NCBI GenBank assembly: GCA_003255745.1 | Contig: KZ836061.1 | Location: 305-64,304, forward strand | Length of the DNA: 64,000 bases | Reading direction: 5' to 3' | From: Paracoccus saliphilus | Lineage (GTDB): Bacteria; Pseudomonadota; Alphaproteobacteria; Rhodobacterales; Rhodobacteraceae | Shown: positions 49,104-57,044 of the stretch, in pieces | Numbering within the stretch: the stretch's first letter is position 1 | Layout of the letters: the number at the start of each line of letters is the position of its first letter | Translations under genes and position numbers: made by a program | Notes under the pieces: generated by a model | Databases searched by the model: none | What the model saw: only the letters and a program-made list of their open reading frames with translations | Told to the model about the DNA's origin: nothing

Positions 49104-50903
49104 TCAGCTGACGTGGTGAACCTGCTGCAGCCCATAGACGGGCGTGTCGATGCCCGCCTGGCGCGCCTTCAGCTGCAGCGCCAGATACAGCGAATAATGG
49201 CGCGATTGGTGCAGGTTGCCCCCGTGGAACCAAAGCGCCTGCTGCTGGGTGGGCTTCCACATGTTGCGCTGCTCGCCCTCCCAGGGACCGGGGTCTTTGG
49301 TCGTGTTCGATCCCAGGCCCCAGCACTTGCCCACGCGGTCGGCCACATCCTGTCCGATCAGGTCGGCCGCCCATCCGTTCATGGACCCATAGCCCGTGGC
49401 ATAGACGATCAGGTCGGCAGGCAGCTCCTGCCCGTTGTCCAGTCGCACGCCGCTTTCGGTGATCTCGTTCACCTGGCCATGCGCCAGCTTGATCTTGCCG
49501 TCGATGATCAGCTGGCTGGCGCCCACGTCGATGTAATAGCCCGAACCACGGCGCAGATACTTCATGAACAGCCCCGAACCGTCATCGCCGAAGTCCAGCT
49601 GGAAGCCTGCCTTTTCCAGACCATCGTAGAAGGTCTTGTCCTTCTCCTTCATCTGCTCATAGAGCGGGATCTGCCACTGGTGCATGATCCGGTAGGGCAG
49701 CGATGCAAAGATCAGGTCGGCCTTTTCCGTCGTCATGCCGTTGGCCACGGCCTCTTCGCTGTAAAGCGCGCCCAAGCCGATCTCCATCAGGCTGTCGGAC
49801 CGCACGATATGGGTCGAGGACCGCTGCACCATGGTCACGTCCGCATCATGTTCCCAAAGCGCCGCCGCAATGTCATGGGCCGAGTTGTTCGAGCCGACGA
49901 TGACCACCTTCTTGCCGGCATAGGCGTCGGGGCCGGGATGGCCCGAGCTGTGATGCTGGTCGCCGCGAAAGCGGTCCATGCCCGGAAACTCCGGGATGCG
50001 CGGCTTGCCCGACATTCCGGTGGCCAGCACCAGGTGCCTGGGGCGCAGCACGACCTGTTCCCCGTCGCGGTCCACGACCACGGTCCATTCCTGGGCTTCC
50101 TCGTCATAGCTCGCGCGCTGGCAGGTGCTTCGCGTCCAGTAGTTCAGCTCCATGACCTTGGTGTACATCTCCAGCCAATCGCCGATCTTGTCCTTGGGCG
50201 CGAAGACGGGCCAATTGTCGGGGAACTTGATATAGGGCAGGTGATCGTACCAGACGGGGTCATGCAGGCACAGCGACTTGTAGCGTTTGCGCCAGCTGTC
50301 GCCGGGGCGGTCGTTCCTCTCGATGATGATGGTCGGCACGCCCAGTTGGCGCAGCCGCGCGCCCAGGGCGATGCCGCCCTGTCCGCCGCCGATGATCACG
50401 GTGTGCGGCTGCCGGGAATATCCCAACTCGGCGGCCTCGGCCTCGCGCTCCTCTCGCCAGCTGGGGCGGTTCTTGCCGGCGCCGTGCCTGGCACCCAAGG
50501 GCCGGTTTAAGCCCTTGGTCTCCTCGTGGCCCTTCAATTCCTGCAAGGCGGTCAGCAATGTCCAGATCCGCCCATCGCGCAGCCGGACCAGACCATAGCC
50601 TCGGCCGACCGCGGTTTCGAACTTGAACCAGGCGGTGATGACGCCGTCCTCCTCACCCGGCACCTCGGTCGGGTCCAGATGCCAGCCGGTGGGCCGGATA
50701 TGGCCCAGTTGCGCGCGCAACATTTCGGCAACCTGGTCGGGCCCCTCCATCGTGCGGATGTTCCAGGTAAAGCTGACCAGGTCGCGCCAATAGCAGTCGG
50801 TCACGAACAGGTCGCAGGCGCGGTCGATGTCGCCTGCGGCAAGCGCTTCGCCCAAGGCGTCAAGAACGGCCTGGGCGCGGGCTGCGGTGGTGGTGTCCAG
50901 CAT
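49104..50903 (-). CDS. flavin monooxygenase with N-terminal SnoaL-like domain
   Basis: Protein of 599 residues. Residues ~1-125 form a SnoaL/NTF2-like domain (VLDALGEALAAGDIDRACDL, DCYWRDLVSFTWNI). Residues ~165-599 are an FMO/Baeyer-Villiger-like monooxygenase: FAD site VIIGGGQGGIALG (169-181), ERNDRPGDSWRKRY, FxGxxxH at Phe312-His318, NADPH site VVIVGSNNSAHDIAA (333-347) and ATGYGSMNG near the C-terminus. The residue four after His318 is His, not the usual Tyr/Phe/Trp. It probably inserts oxygen into a ketone or hydroxylates a substrate. GGGAGG precedes ATG 50903. Confidence 0.88.
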   Translation of the reverse strand: MLDTTTAARAQAVLDALGEALAAGDIDRACDLFVTDCYWRDLVSFTWNIRTMEGPDQVAEMLRAQLGHIRPTGWHLDPTEVPGEEDGVITAWFKFETAVGRGYGLVRLRDGRIWTLLTALQELKGHEETKGLNRPLGARHGAGKNRPSWREEREAEAAELGYSRQPHTVIIGGGQGGIALGARLRQLGVPTIIIERNDRPGDSWRKRYKSLCLHDPVWYDHLPYIKFPDNWPVFAPKDKIGDWLEMYTKVMELNYWTRSTCQRASYDEEAQEWTVVVDRDGEQVVLRPRHLVLATGMSGKPRIPEFPGMDRFRGDQHHSSGHPGPDAYAGKKVVIVGSNNSAHDIAAALWEHDADVTMVQRSSTHIVRSDSLMEIGLGALYSEEAVANGMTTEKADLIFASLPYRIMHQWQIPLYEQMKEKDKTFYDGLEKAGFQLDFGDDGSGLFMKYLRRGSGYYIDVGASQLIIDGKIKLAHGQVNEITESGVRLDNGQELPADLIVYATGYGSMNGWAADLIGQDVADRVGKCWGLGSNTTKDPGPWEGEQRNMWKPTQQQALWFHGGNLHQSRHYSLYLALQLKARQAGIDTPVYGLQQVHHVS

Positions 50904-51017
50904 GTTATCCTCCCATTGGATTGAAGTCCTCCGGGCAACAGGCTGCGGGCGATCGTGAAACGGATACAGGAAAATTTCACGTCCCGGCGCGGCGGCCGCC
51001 TGCTTTCGTACCATCGG

Positions 51018-51052
51018 GTTGCAGCTGCAACGCGACGCAACGCGGGTGCAAC
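51018..51052. promoter_or_regulatory. GTTGCA palindrome upstream of the FMO operon
   Basis: GTTGCAGCTGCAAC (51018-51031) is a perfect 14-bp palindrome; a further copy of the half-site (GTGCAAC, minus-strand GTTGCAC) lies at 51046-51052. GTTGCAC also occurs at 52844-52850, ahead of the regulator gene. Together they are good candidates for the binding site of the adjacent AcoR-like activator. Confidence 0.65.
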
Positions 51053-51053
51053 G

Positions 51054-52793
51054 TCAGCGCGGGTTCAAGCCAAGCCGCTGCATCCGCCGCAGGATGGTTG
51101 AACGGTTCACCCCCATCCGCCGCGCCGCCTGCGCCATGTTGCCGCCACAGGCCGCCAGCACGGCCTGAAGGTCCTCGGCCGCGTCGGGCAGGGGCAGCGG
51201 GTCCAGCAGCGGCGGCGGCAGGTGGTCCAGGTCGATGGTCTGCCCTTCGGCCATCAGCGCCGCAGTCTGAAGCGTGGCGGCCAGTTCGCGCAGGTTCCCC
51301 GGCCAGCGCCGGGCGCGCAGTTCAGCCTTGGCTGCGGACGTGATCCTCAGCCGGTCGCCCCCCTGCGCGCCCAGCAGCCGCGACAACAGCCAGTCGAAAT
51401 CCCGGCGCCGCCGAACAGGGGGCAGCTCCAGCGCCGCGCCCGCGATGCGAAAGAACAGGTCGGGTCGGAACAGGCCCTGCCGCACACGCGCACTCAGGTC
51501 GCTGCGGGTGGTGGCGATCACCCGCATCTTGCTGTCGGCCAGCCGCCGCAGCAACATGGCCTGCGCGGCGGCATCCAGATCCTCAACCCCCCGGACAAAA
51601 AGCGTGCCGCGTGCCTGTGGCGCCCAGTCCTGGGCGGCTAGCGCCGGGGTATCAAGGCCCGCACAATCCAACAGCCGAAAGGGCGGCGCATCGGGTTGGC
51701 ACATATGGATCGCGCGCGCCAGACGTTCCTTGCCGGTGCCTGTCTCTCCGCAGATCAGCAGCGGTACCGTGCTGCGCGCCAGCCGCGCAGCACGGTCCAG
51801 CAGCGCATGCATGACCGGATCGGCGCCTGCCAGACTGGACAGCCCGCCGGGCCGCAGCGCGGGCCCGCGCGGCAGACGCACGGTCTGGGGCGCGATCGCA
51901 TGGCCGAACAGTGCGCGCCCATCCCGCAGGCGGATCACCCGATCCTCGGTCGGGCGGCCGCGCATCAGGTCGGGCAGGTCATCCACCGACAGTTCGGCCA
52001 CCTGGTCCAGTCGCTGTCCGATCAGCGGAGTGCCTTGCCCCAGGGCGGCCTCGGCGCTGTGGGTCATGCCGATGATGCGCCCGGTCCCGTCCAGGGCGAT
52101 GGCGGCCTCCGGGTCGACCTCCAGAAATTCGGGATTGGCTGACAGCCGCAGCACCCAGTCCCGCCGCGTCAGCCCCATCAGGTTCGCCATCTCGACCCGC
52201 CGGGCCGACGCCCGCACCAGGTTCATCGCAAGGTTCTGGCTGGCCTTGGGCTGTGGCGATCGCAGCAGCGACAGGTCCAGCACCGCCGCCAGTTGCCCTG
52301 TGCTGTCAAAGATCGGTGCCGCAGTACATGACAGCGGCGTGTGGCTGAGGTCGAAATGGTCCGTCTGGTGGATGGTGATCGCTTCGCCCGTCACGATGCA
52401 GGACCCGACACCGCAGGTCCCGGCCAGCTGTTCGGACCAGTCGGCACCAAGATACAGTCCGGCCCCCCGCAGGTCATCCTCGAACCGCCGGTCGCCGAAG
52501 AAGTCGACCGTGACGCCCTTGGCATCGGCCAGCAGCAGCACGTAATTCTGCCCCGCCACCTGCCGGAACAGCGCGTCCAGCCCGGACCGCGCGATGGCGA
52601 TCAGCCGCTCGGACTGTTCGCGATGGCTGCGCAGTTCGGCCTCGGTGACGATATGGGCGGGCGAGGGACGCGACGGATCAAGGCCATAGGTTTCCACGCA
52701 GCGCCGCCAACTGTCGGACACGACGCCATCGCGTCCGGTGGCCTGCCCCCGCAGCACCTTGCCGATTTCCCTGACATGCTCGCTGTCGCGCAT
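51054..52793 (-). CDS. AcoR-like activator without GAFTGA motif
   Basis: Transcriptional activator of 579 residues. An N-terminal GAF-type sensory region (~75-180) holds GTCGVGSCIVTGEA; a PAS-like part follows; then an AAA+ domain (~320-500) with Walker A GETGTGKERLARAIH (349-363) and FRPDLFFRIAGAALELPPVR; finally a Fis helix-turn-helix (AQAARRMGVNRSTILRRM). Between Walker A and B only ~40 residues remain instead of ~70: the GAFTGA sigma-54 loop is missing and Walker B reads GTLFVRGVEDL without the Asp-Glu pair. It therefore probably works with sigma-70, as NtrC of Rhodobacter does. It precedes the FMO operon. GGGGGAGG precedes ATG 52793. Confidence 0.88.
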   Translation of the reverse strand: MRDSEHVREIGKVLRGQATGRDGVVSDSWRRCVETYGLDPSRPSPAHIVTEAELRSHREQSERLIAIARSGLDALFRQVAGQNYVLLLADAKGVTVDFFGDRRFEDDLRGAGLYLGADWSEQLAGTCGVGSCIVTGEAITIHQTDHFDLSHTPLSCTAAPIFDSTGQLAAVLDLSLLRSPQPKASQNLAMNLVRASARRVEMANLMGLTRRDWVLRLSANPEFLEVDPEAAIALDGTGRIIGMTHSAEAALGQGTPLIGQRLDQVAELSVDDLPDLMRGRPTEDRVIRLRDGRALFGHAIAPQTVRLPRGPALRPGGLSSLAGADPVMHALLDRAARLARSTVPLLICGETGTGKERLARAIHMCQPDAPPFRLLDCAGLDTPALAAQDWAPQARGTLFVRGVEDLDAAAQAMLLRRLADSKMRVIATTRSDLSARVRQGLFRPDLFFRIAGAALELPPVRRRRDFDWLLSRLLGAQGGDRLRITSAAKAELRARRWPGNLRELAATLQTAALMAEGQTIDLDHLPPPLLDPLPLPDAAEDLQAVLAACGGNMAQAARRMGVNRSTILRRMQRLGLNPR

Positions 52794-52889
52794 CCGCGTG
52801 CCTCCCCCTCGCGAATGGCACCATCATGCCATATCCGTTGTAGGTTGCACGCCCTGCCTTAGGTCGCAGGAAAGCGCACGCCTGTCCGG

Positions 52890-53648
52890 TCAGCGGGACA
52901 GACGACGTTCCAGTTCACGCAGTTGGGCAGGACCCGGCTCCGCCGCACGTGTCCAGGAGACGTTTTCGCGCAGGACCCTGGCCGGCACCCCGACCACCAG
53001 CGTGGTCGGGGGGACCGTGCCGGTGACAAGTGCCCGCGATGCCACGACGGCCCCGGTGCCCACCCGCGCGCCCTTCAGCACCGAGGCACCTTCCCCAAGC
53101 CAGACATGCGCCCCCAGCAAGATGCTTTCCGGGACATTCGCCACGCTCATGTCAGACAGGTCGATGATGGCGTGCGAATCTGCCGCACGCAGCACGACGT
53201 CGAAGGACAACATGCAGTCGATGCCCAGGATGATCGAACGACCCTGGCCCTGCAGGACGATATTGGCCTGATTGCAGGTGGTGCCCAGCCCGGAAAAGAA
53301 AAGGTTCCCGTGTCCTGACAGGGCAATGCGGGCTGCGAACTTCTTGGTCGGGCCAATGATGACGCGATGGCCGCTGCCCGACAGCACGATCGGCTGTCGC
53401 GATGGCTGACGTGTGCCGCAGACCACGATGTTGCCGCTGCTGCCCGGCTCGAAGGTGATGGTTCCCGGCCGCGCCTCTGGGTGGCGCAGAACCCGGTTCC
53501 CATCACCATGGTCCGTTGCCTCGTAATCCGAAAGATCGCCCAACGTGGTCTGCAGGTCGTAATCGGCATGCGACAGCAGCTGCCGGTTCGGATCATCAGG
53601 ACGCTCCGACAGGCCCCGAACCCAGTCATCCGCCGTGTCCAGGCTCAT
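52890..53648 (-). CDS. left-handed beta-helix (hexapeptide) transferase-like protein
   Basis: Protein of 252 residues. The C-terminal half contains hexapeptide repeats typical of O-acetyl/acyltransferases: ESILLGAHVWLGEGASVLKG, ARVGTGAVVASRALVTG, VPPTTLVVGVPARVLREN. The N-terminal half is strand-rich with short repeats (SGNIVVCG, HRVIIGPTK, GRSIILGID), which may be an irregular extension of the same helix. It probably acetylates a surface sugar. Its ATG overlaps the stop of the sulfotransferase-like gene by 4 bases. Confidence 0.85.
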   Translation of the reverse strand: MSLDTADDWVRGLSERPDDPNRQLLSHADYDLQTTLGDLSDYEATDHGDGNRVLRHPEARPGTITFEPGSSGNIVVCGTRQPSRQPIVLSGSGHRVIIGPTKKFAARIALSGHGNLFFSGLGTTCNQANIVLQGQGRSIILGIDCMLSFDVVLRAADSHAIIDLSDMSVANVPESILLGAHVWLGEGASVLKGARVGTGAVVASRALVTGTVPPTTLVVGVPARVLRENVSWTRAAEPGPAQLRELERRLSR

Positions 53649-54430
53649 GCCGTGATGCCCTGGAGCACCTCGGCCTTCAGGCGGCGGTGGATGGCGCTGA
53701 CGCGGTTGAACAGGGCGTCATCCAGGTCGTTCATCGCCTGAATCCGCGCGATCTGTTCCGGCGAGGGCTTTTCCGAGTTTTCCGCCACGGCTTCGGTGCT
53801 GCGGCGATGTTCGACCTGGGCATCGTCCATCCCGAGCAGGCGGGATAGGATCGTATGGGACAGCGCCATCTCTTCGAGCAGGCCGATATAGTCGAAGCGC
53901 TGAAGGATCCAGGGGATGATCTCGGCCGGGTCCCCTTCGCGCACGCCCGCCAGGAAGAAGGTCGTCTTGTTGCGGACAGCGGGGCTGCCTTCGATATAGG
54001 CGTCCAGGTTCGGAAAATCCGCTAGTTGCTTTTCCCACTGCGCATGGGCTGGCGTCCGGGAATACCGAAAGTCCGAGATGACCCTGCGGACCGGCTCGCG
54101 CACAAAGGTGAACAGCCGCGCATCGGGCATCCGCGACAGCAGGACATCGACATCTGCCTTCCACAGATGGCCCGATACCGACCGCATCGGAACATCCCGC
54201 CTTTCAAGCGGCACGTTGCCTGCCAGTTCGCGATACTGGCGTCGGATGGGAACGTCGGACTGACGATCCGCTGCAATATTGGTATAGGGCGCCGCATGTG
54301 CCGAAAGCGCAGCGGTGATCGAGCTGCCGGCGGTTTTCGGAACATGCTGAAAGATCCACATCCCGTCAAAGCCGCGATGCGAGGAAAGATACGCGTCCCA
54401 GGTTTGCGGTCGCAGCTTCTGGAACTTCAT
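53645..54430 (-). CDS. sulfotransferase-like protein A
   Basis: Protein of 261 residues. The 5'-phosphosulfate loop HVPKTAGSS (~residues 29-37) and the 3'-phosphate site FTFVREPVRRVISDFRYSR are typical of PAPS-dependent sulfotransferases of the glycan (sulfotransfer-2/heparan) type. GGAG 6 bases before ATG 54430 sets the start. It is followed, with 4-base overlap, by the hexapeptide gene and faces a paralogous protein across a 300-bp spacer. It could sulfate a surface sugar; PAPS synthesis genes are not in view, so a different activated group cannot be excluded. Confidence 0.85.
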   Translation of the reverse strand: MKFQKLRPQTWDAYLSSHRGFDGMWIFQHVPKTAGSSITAALSAHAAPYTNIAADRQSDVPIRRQYRELAGNVPLERRDVPMRSVSGHLWKADVDVLLSRMPDARLFTFVREPVRRVISDFRYSRTPAHAQWEKQLADFPNLDAYIEGSPAVRNKTTFFLAGVREGDPAEIIPWILQRFDYIGLLEEMALSHTILSRLLGMDDAQVEHRRSTEAVAENSEKPSPEQIARIQAMNDLDDALFNRVSAIHRRLKAEVLQGITA

Positions 54431-54734
54431 GGCTTTCTCCATTTTTCGGCCTGGCTCTGCAGTCCGATCCGGCCGGATGCCGTGATCATACATATCGATA
54501 TGTCGCCAACAACATCCAATTGGCTGTTTGGCACATCCTTGGGTGGATTTGTTGATGCTACTACAGCCTTGACGCGATCAGCATGAACGAGATGGAACCA
54601 GCGCCGACACTGCCTTGGGTTGACCCCATTCATGCAAGCTTTTAGGTTTGAATTCTGCGTTCTGCGCAATTCAGGAGCTGGGCTTTAGGGCGTGATCCCT
54701 GCGCAGACGGCTCGAAAACAGGGACAAAACAGCG
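54431..54734. other. divergent promoter region between sulfotransferase-like genes
   Basis: 304 bp without a gene. It contains the perfect palindrome at 54490-54503 and AT-rich stretches at about 54515-54545 and 54635-54665, and should carry promoters for both paralogues. Confidence 0.45.
54490..54503. promoter_or_regulatory. perfect ACATATCGATATGT palindrome
   Basis: 14-bp perfect palindrome in the spacer between the two sulfotransferase-like genes, 60 bases before the start of the minus-strand one. Possible operator; no candidate regulator is adjacent. Confidence 0.5.
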
Positions 54735-55538
54735 ATGCCGCTTCGTGATCTTGCCAGCATGTCACTTGCCGATTTCATCGAAAAGCATCAAGGTCATCCG
54801 GATACCCTGTGGTTTTTCCAGCATATCCCCAAGACGGCCGGTTCGTCGTTTTCGACGGAGATCCGCAAGCGGTGCCGACCCTACCACAACATCTGTGTCG
54901 ATTACACCGACAGGCACACACCGCATGATCAGAAGCTTTCCCGCGCGGTCGACGGTTTCCTTGAGATGTCGAAGGACTTTCCCTTCCATTCGGCGTCCGG
55001 ACACTTGCCCATGGAAGAAACATCGCGCCTGCTTGACGCCTATGACGACTGCCGCGTGATTTCGTTCCTGCGACAGCCCGAAGCGCGGGTCGTTTCCGAC
55101 TACCGTTATCAGCGGACACCGATGCACCCGCCCTATCAGGATTTCATCGAGGAGTTTCCGACCCTTGAAAGTTATGTGGAGTCCGGCGAATCCCACAACA
55201 AGATGGCCGTGTTCCTTTTGGGCGAGGATGGGGCGAAGACGCCCGAGGACGCAGTCACGCAGATCGGTGACAGCCATGTCTTCATCGGACTGCTGGAGAT
55301 GTATCCCATGTCCTTCAACATCATGTTCGAGTTGATGGGGCACCGAGGTTTGTGGCCCACGGAACATGTGCGGAAAACACCCGATGATGCGTCCACCAAG
55401 GTCGATATCACGCCCCGCATCCGCGAGATGATCCGTCGCTCCAACGCGCTGGACCAGGCGATCTACGACTATGTTCATGGCCTGCTGATCCGGCACCGCG
55501 AAGAGTTCCGCCAGCTTACGGATGCCAAGACCGCCTGA
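54735..55538 (+). CDS. sulfotransferase-like protein B
   Basis: Protein of 267 residues, paralogous to the divergent neighbour. The 5'-phosphosulfate loop is WFFQHIPKTAGSSFS (~26-40), the 3'-phosphate site VISFLRQPEARVVSDYRYQR, and conserved segments include FHSASGHLPMEE and KMAVFLLGEDGAKTPEDAV. The pair share the order WIFQH/WFFQH-PKTAGSS, SGHL, RE/RQP-SDYRY and FIGLLE, so they arose by duplication. No signal peptide. The start ATG 54735 has a weak ribosome site. It probably modifies the same glycan type as protein A, at another position. Confidence 0.85.
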   Translation: MPLRDLASMSLADFIEKHQGHPDTLWFFQHIPKTAGSSFSTEIRKRCRPYHNICVDYTDRHTPHDQKLSRAVDGFLEMSKDFPFHSASGHLPMEETSRLLDAYDDCRVISFLRQPEARVVSDYRYQRTPMHPPYQDFIEEFPTLESYVESGESHNKMAVFLLGEDGAKTPEDAVTQIGDSHVFIGLLEMYPMSFNIMFELMGHRGLWPTEHVRKTPDDASTKVDITPRIREMIRRSNALDQAIYDYVHGLLIRHREEFRQLTDAKTA

Positions 55539-55617
55539 CTGGGTGACAGTCAAACGAAAGCCCGCCTTGTCGTAAAAGCGCTGTTGCAGGTGCCGACAGG
55601 ACCGGTTCAAAAGTCAC

Positions 55618-55995
55618 ATGGATAAAGACATTACCTTTTCGCTGGCGGATCATCTGGGCGGCTTTGCGGTCTGGCTGGAATGGCTTGTGGTCGGGATCGA
55701 AATCTTTGCGCTTGCCGTTCTGCTGCTTGGGACGCTGCGCTTTGCGGGCCGCTTCGCGTCGGGCGAGGCGCTGCGGCGGGACGCGCACGAGCGTTCGCAT
55801 CAGCTGAACCAGGGCCGCTTGGTGCTGGGGCGGCATATCCTGGCGGGGCTTGAGGTCCTGATCGTGGCCGACCTGATCCGCACCGTTTTGCACTTCAGCT
55901 TTGCCAACATCCTGCTTCTGGGCGGGCTGGTCCTGATCCGCTCGTTCATCTCGTTCTTTCTGGAACGTGAACTGCGGGCGCTTGAGGAGCAGTGA
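55618..55995 (+). CDS. DUF1622 membrane protein
   Basis: Membrane protein of 125 residues with three hydrophobic helices (about 16-42, 76-94 and 95-115) and the family-typical ALRRDAHERSHQLNQGRLVLG loop and LEVLIVADLIRTVL. The end, FISFFLERELRALE, is also typical of DUF1622. Function unknown. It lies 79 bases downstream of the sulfotransferase-like gene and converges on the EamA transporter gene, with only 3 bases between the stop codons. Confidence 0.85.
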   Translation: MDKDITFSLADHLGGFAVWLEWLVVGIEIFALAVLLLGTLRFAGRFASGEALRRDAHERSHQLNQGRLVLGRHILAGLEVLIVADLIRTVLHFSFANILLLGGLVLIRSFISFFLERELRALEEQ

Positions 55996-55998
55996 TTG

Positions 55999-56937
55999 TC
56001 ACCCTTGCGGCGTGATCGCCCGGCGCTGGCGGCTGCGTTCCAGTCCCAGCCTGTGTTCGCGCCAGATGATCAGGATGCCCGCCAGGATGACCATCGTGGA
56101 CCCTATCATGACCGGCATGGTCAGCCCTTCGTCGAAGATGAACCATCCGATCGCGACCGCAAGCAGCATCGAGACATAGTCGAACGGTGCGATGACAGAT
56201 GCATCGGCATAACGGTAGGATGCCGTCAGCAGAATTTGTCCCAGCCCCCCCAGAAAGCCCGTCAGGACCAGAAGCATCACGGTGCCCGCACCCGGCATGA
56301 CCCATCCAAAGGGCAGCGTGGCCAGCCCCAGCACCGAGGCGGTGATCGAGAACCAGAAGACGATGGCGGTCACCCGCTCTTCCTGGACAAGACGACGAAC
56401 GAAGATCTGCGCCATCGCCGCGCAGAAGGCGCCACCCAGGGCCAATGCCGCGCCCAGGTTGCGTGCGGGCAGGGCACTGGCCTGTCCCGACAGTTGCGGC
56501 GACAGCACGACCAGCACGCCGGCCAGTCCAAGCCCCACCATGCTCATCCGGAACAGGCGCACGTTCTCGCCCAGAAACAGGCCCGCAAGGACAACAACCA
56601 GCAATGGCGAGGCAAAGCCGATGGCCGTCACCTCGGGGAGTGGCAGCAGCGACAGCGCCGAGAAACTCAGCCCCATCGCCATGCTGCCCAGCAGGCCGCG
56701 CCACAGATGTCCCAAAGGGCGGCGGCTGCGCAGGCCCAGGGCCAACTCGTTCCGCCAGATCAGCCAGACCAGGATCACCGGAAGTGCAAAGAAGGACCGG
56801 AAAAAGATTTGCTGTCCGGCAGGAACCGCATGCGGGCCCGCGGATGTGGCCTTGATGATGGCCGCCATCACCGTGAAGACTGTCACGCTGGCGCATTTCA
56901 TCAAGATCCCCCTCAGCGGGGACAATGGAGGGGGCAT
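55999..56937 (-). CDS. EamA/DMT-family transporter
   Basis: Drug/metabolite-type exporter of 312 residues with about ten helices in two EamA repeats. FFRSFFALPVILVWLIWR and LPLPEVTAIGFASPLLVVVL mark the first repeat; FDYVSMLLAVAIGWFIFDE with GSTMVILAGILIIWREH the second. Members export amino acids, nucleosides or other small metabolites; the substrate is not predictable. ATG 56937 is chosen; a TTG seven codons upstream is in frame. The ribosome site is weak. It is divergent from the CrtX-like gene. Confidence 0.88.
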   Translation of the reverse strand: MPPPLSPLRGILMKCASVTVFTVMAAIIKATSAGPHAVPAGQQIFFRSFFALPVILVWLIWRNELALGLRSRRPLGHLWRGLLGSMAMGLSFSALSLLPLPEVTAIGFASPLLVVVLAGLFLGENVRLFRMSMVGLGLAGVLVVLSPQLSGQASALPARNLGAALALGGAFCAAMAQIFVRRLVQEERVTAIVFWFSITASVLGLATLPFGWVMPGAGTVMLLVLTGFLGGLGQILLTASYRYADASVIAPFDYVSMLLAVAIGWFIFDEGLTMPVMIGSTMVILAGILIIWREHRLGLERSRQRRAITPQG

Positions 56938-57044
56938 GTGATGTTCCAAGTTTGTCAACGACTGCTAGCCCCCTCTTGCACATCATGCAACACGGGTCCT
57001 TCACAGCCGGGGAACATTCGCCCCACGCACCGGTTGAAGTTCTA

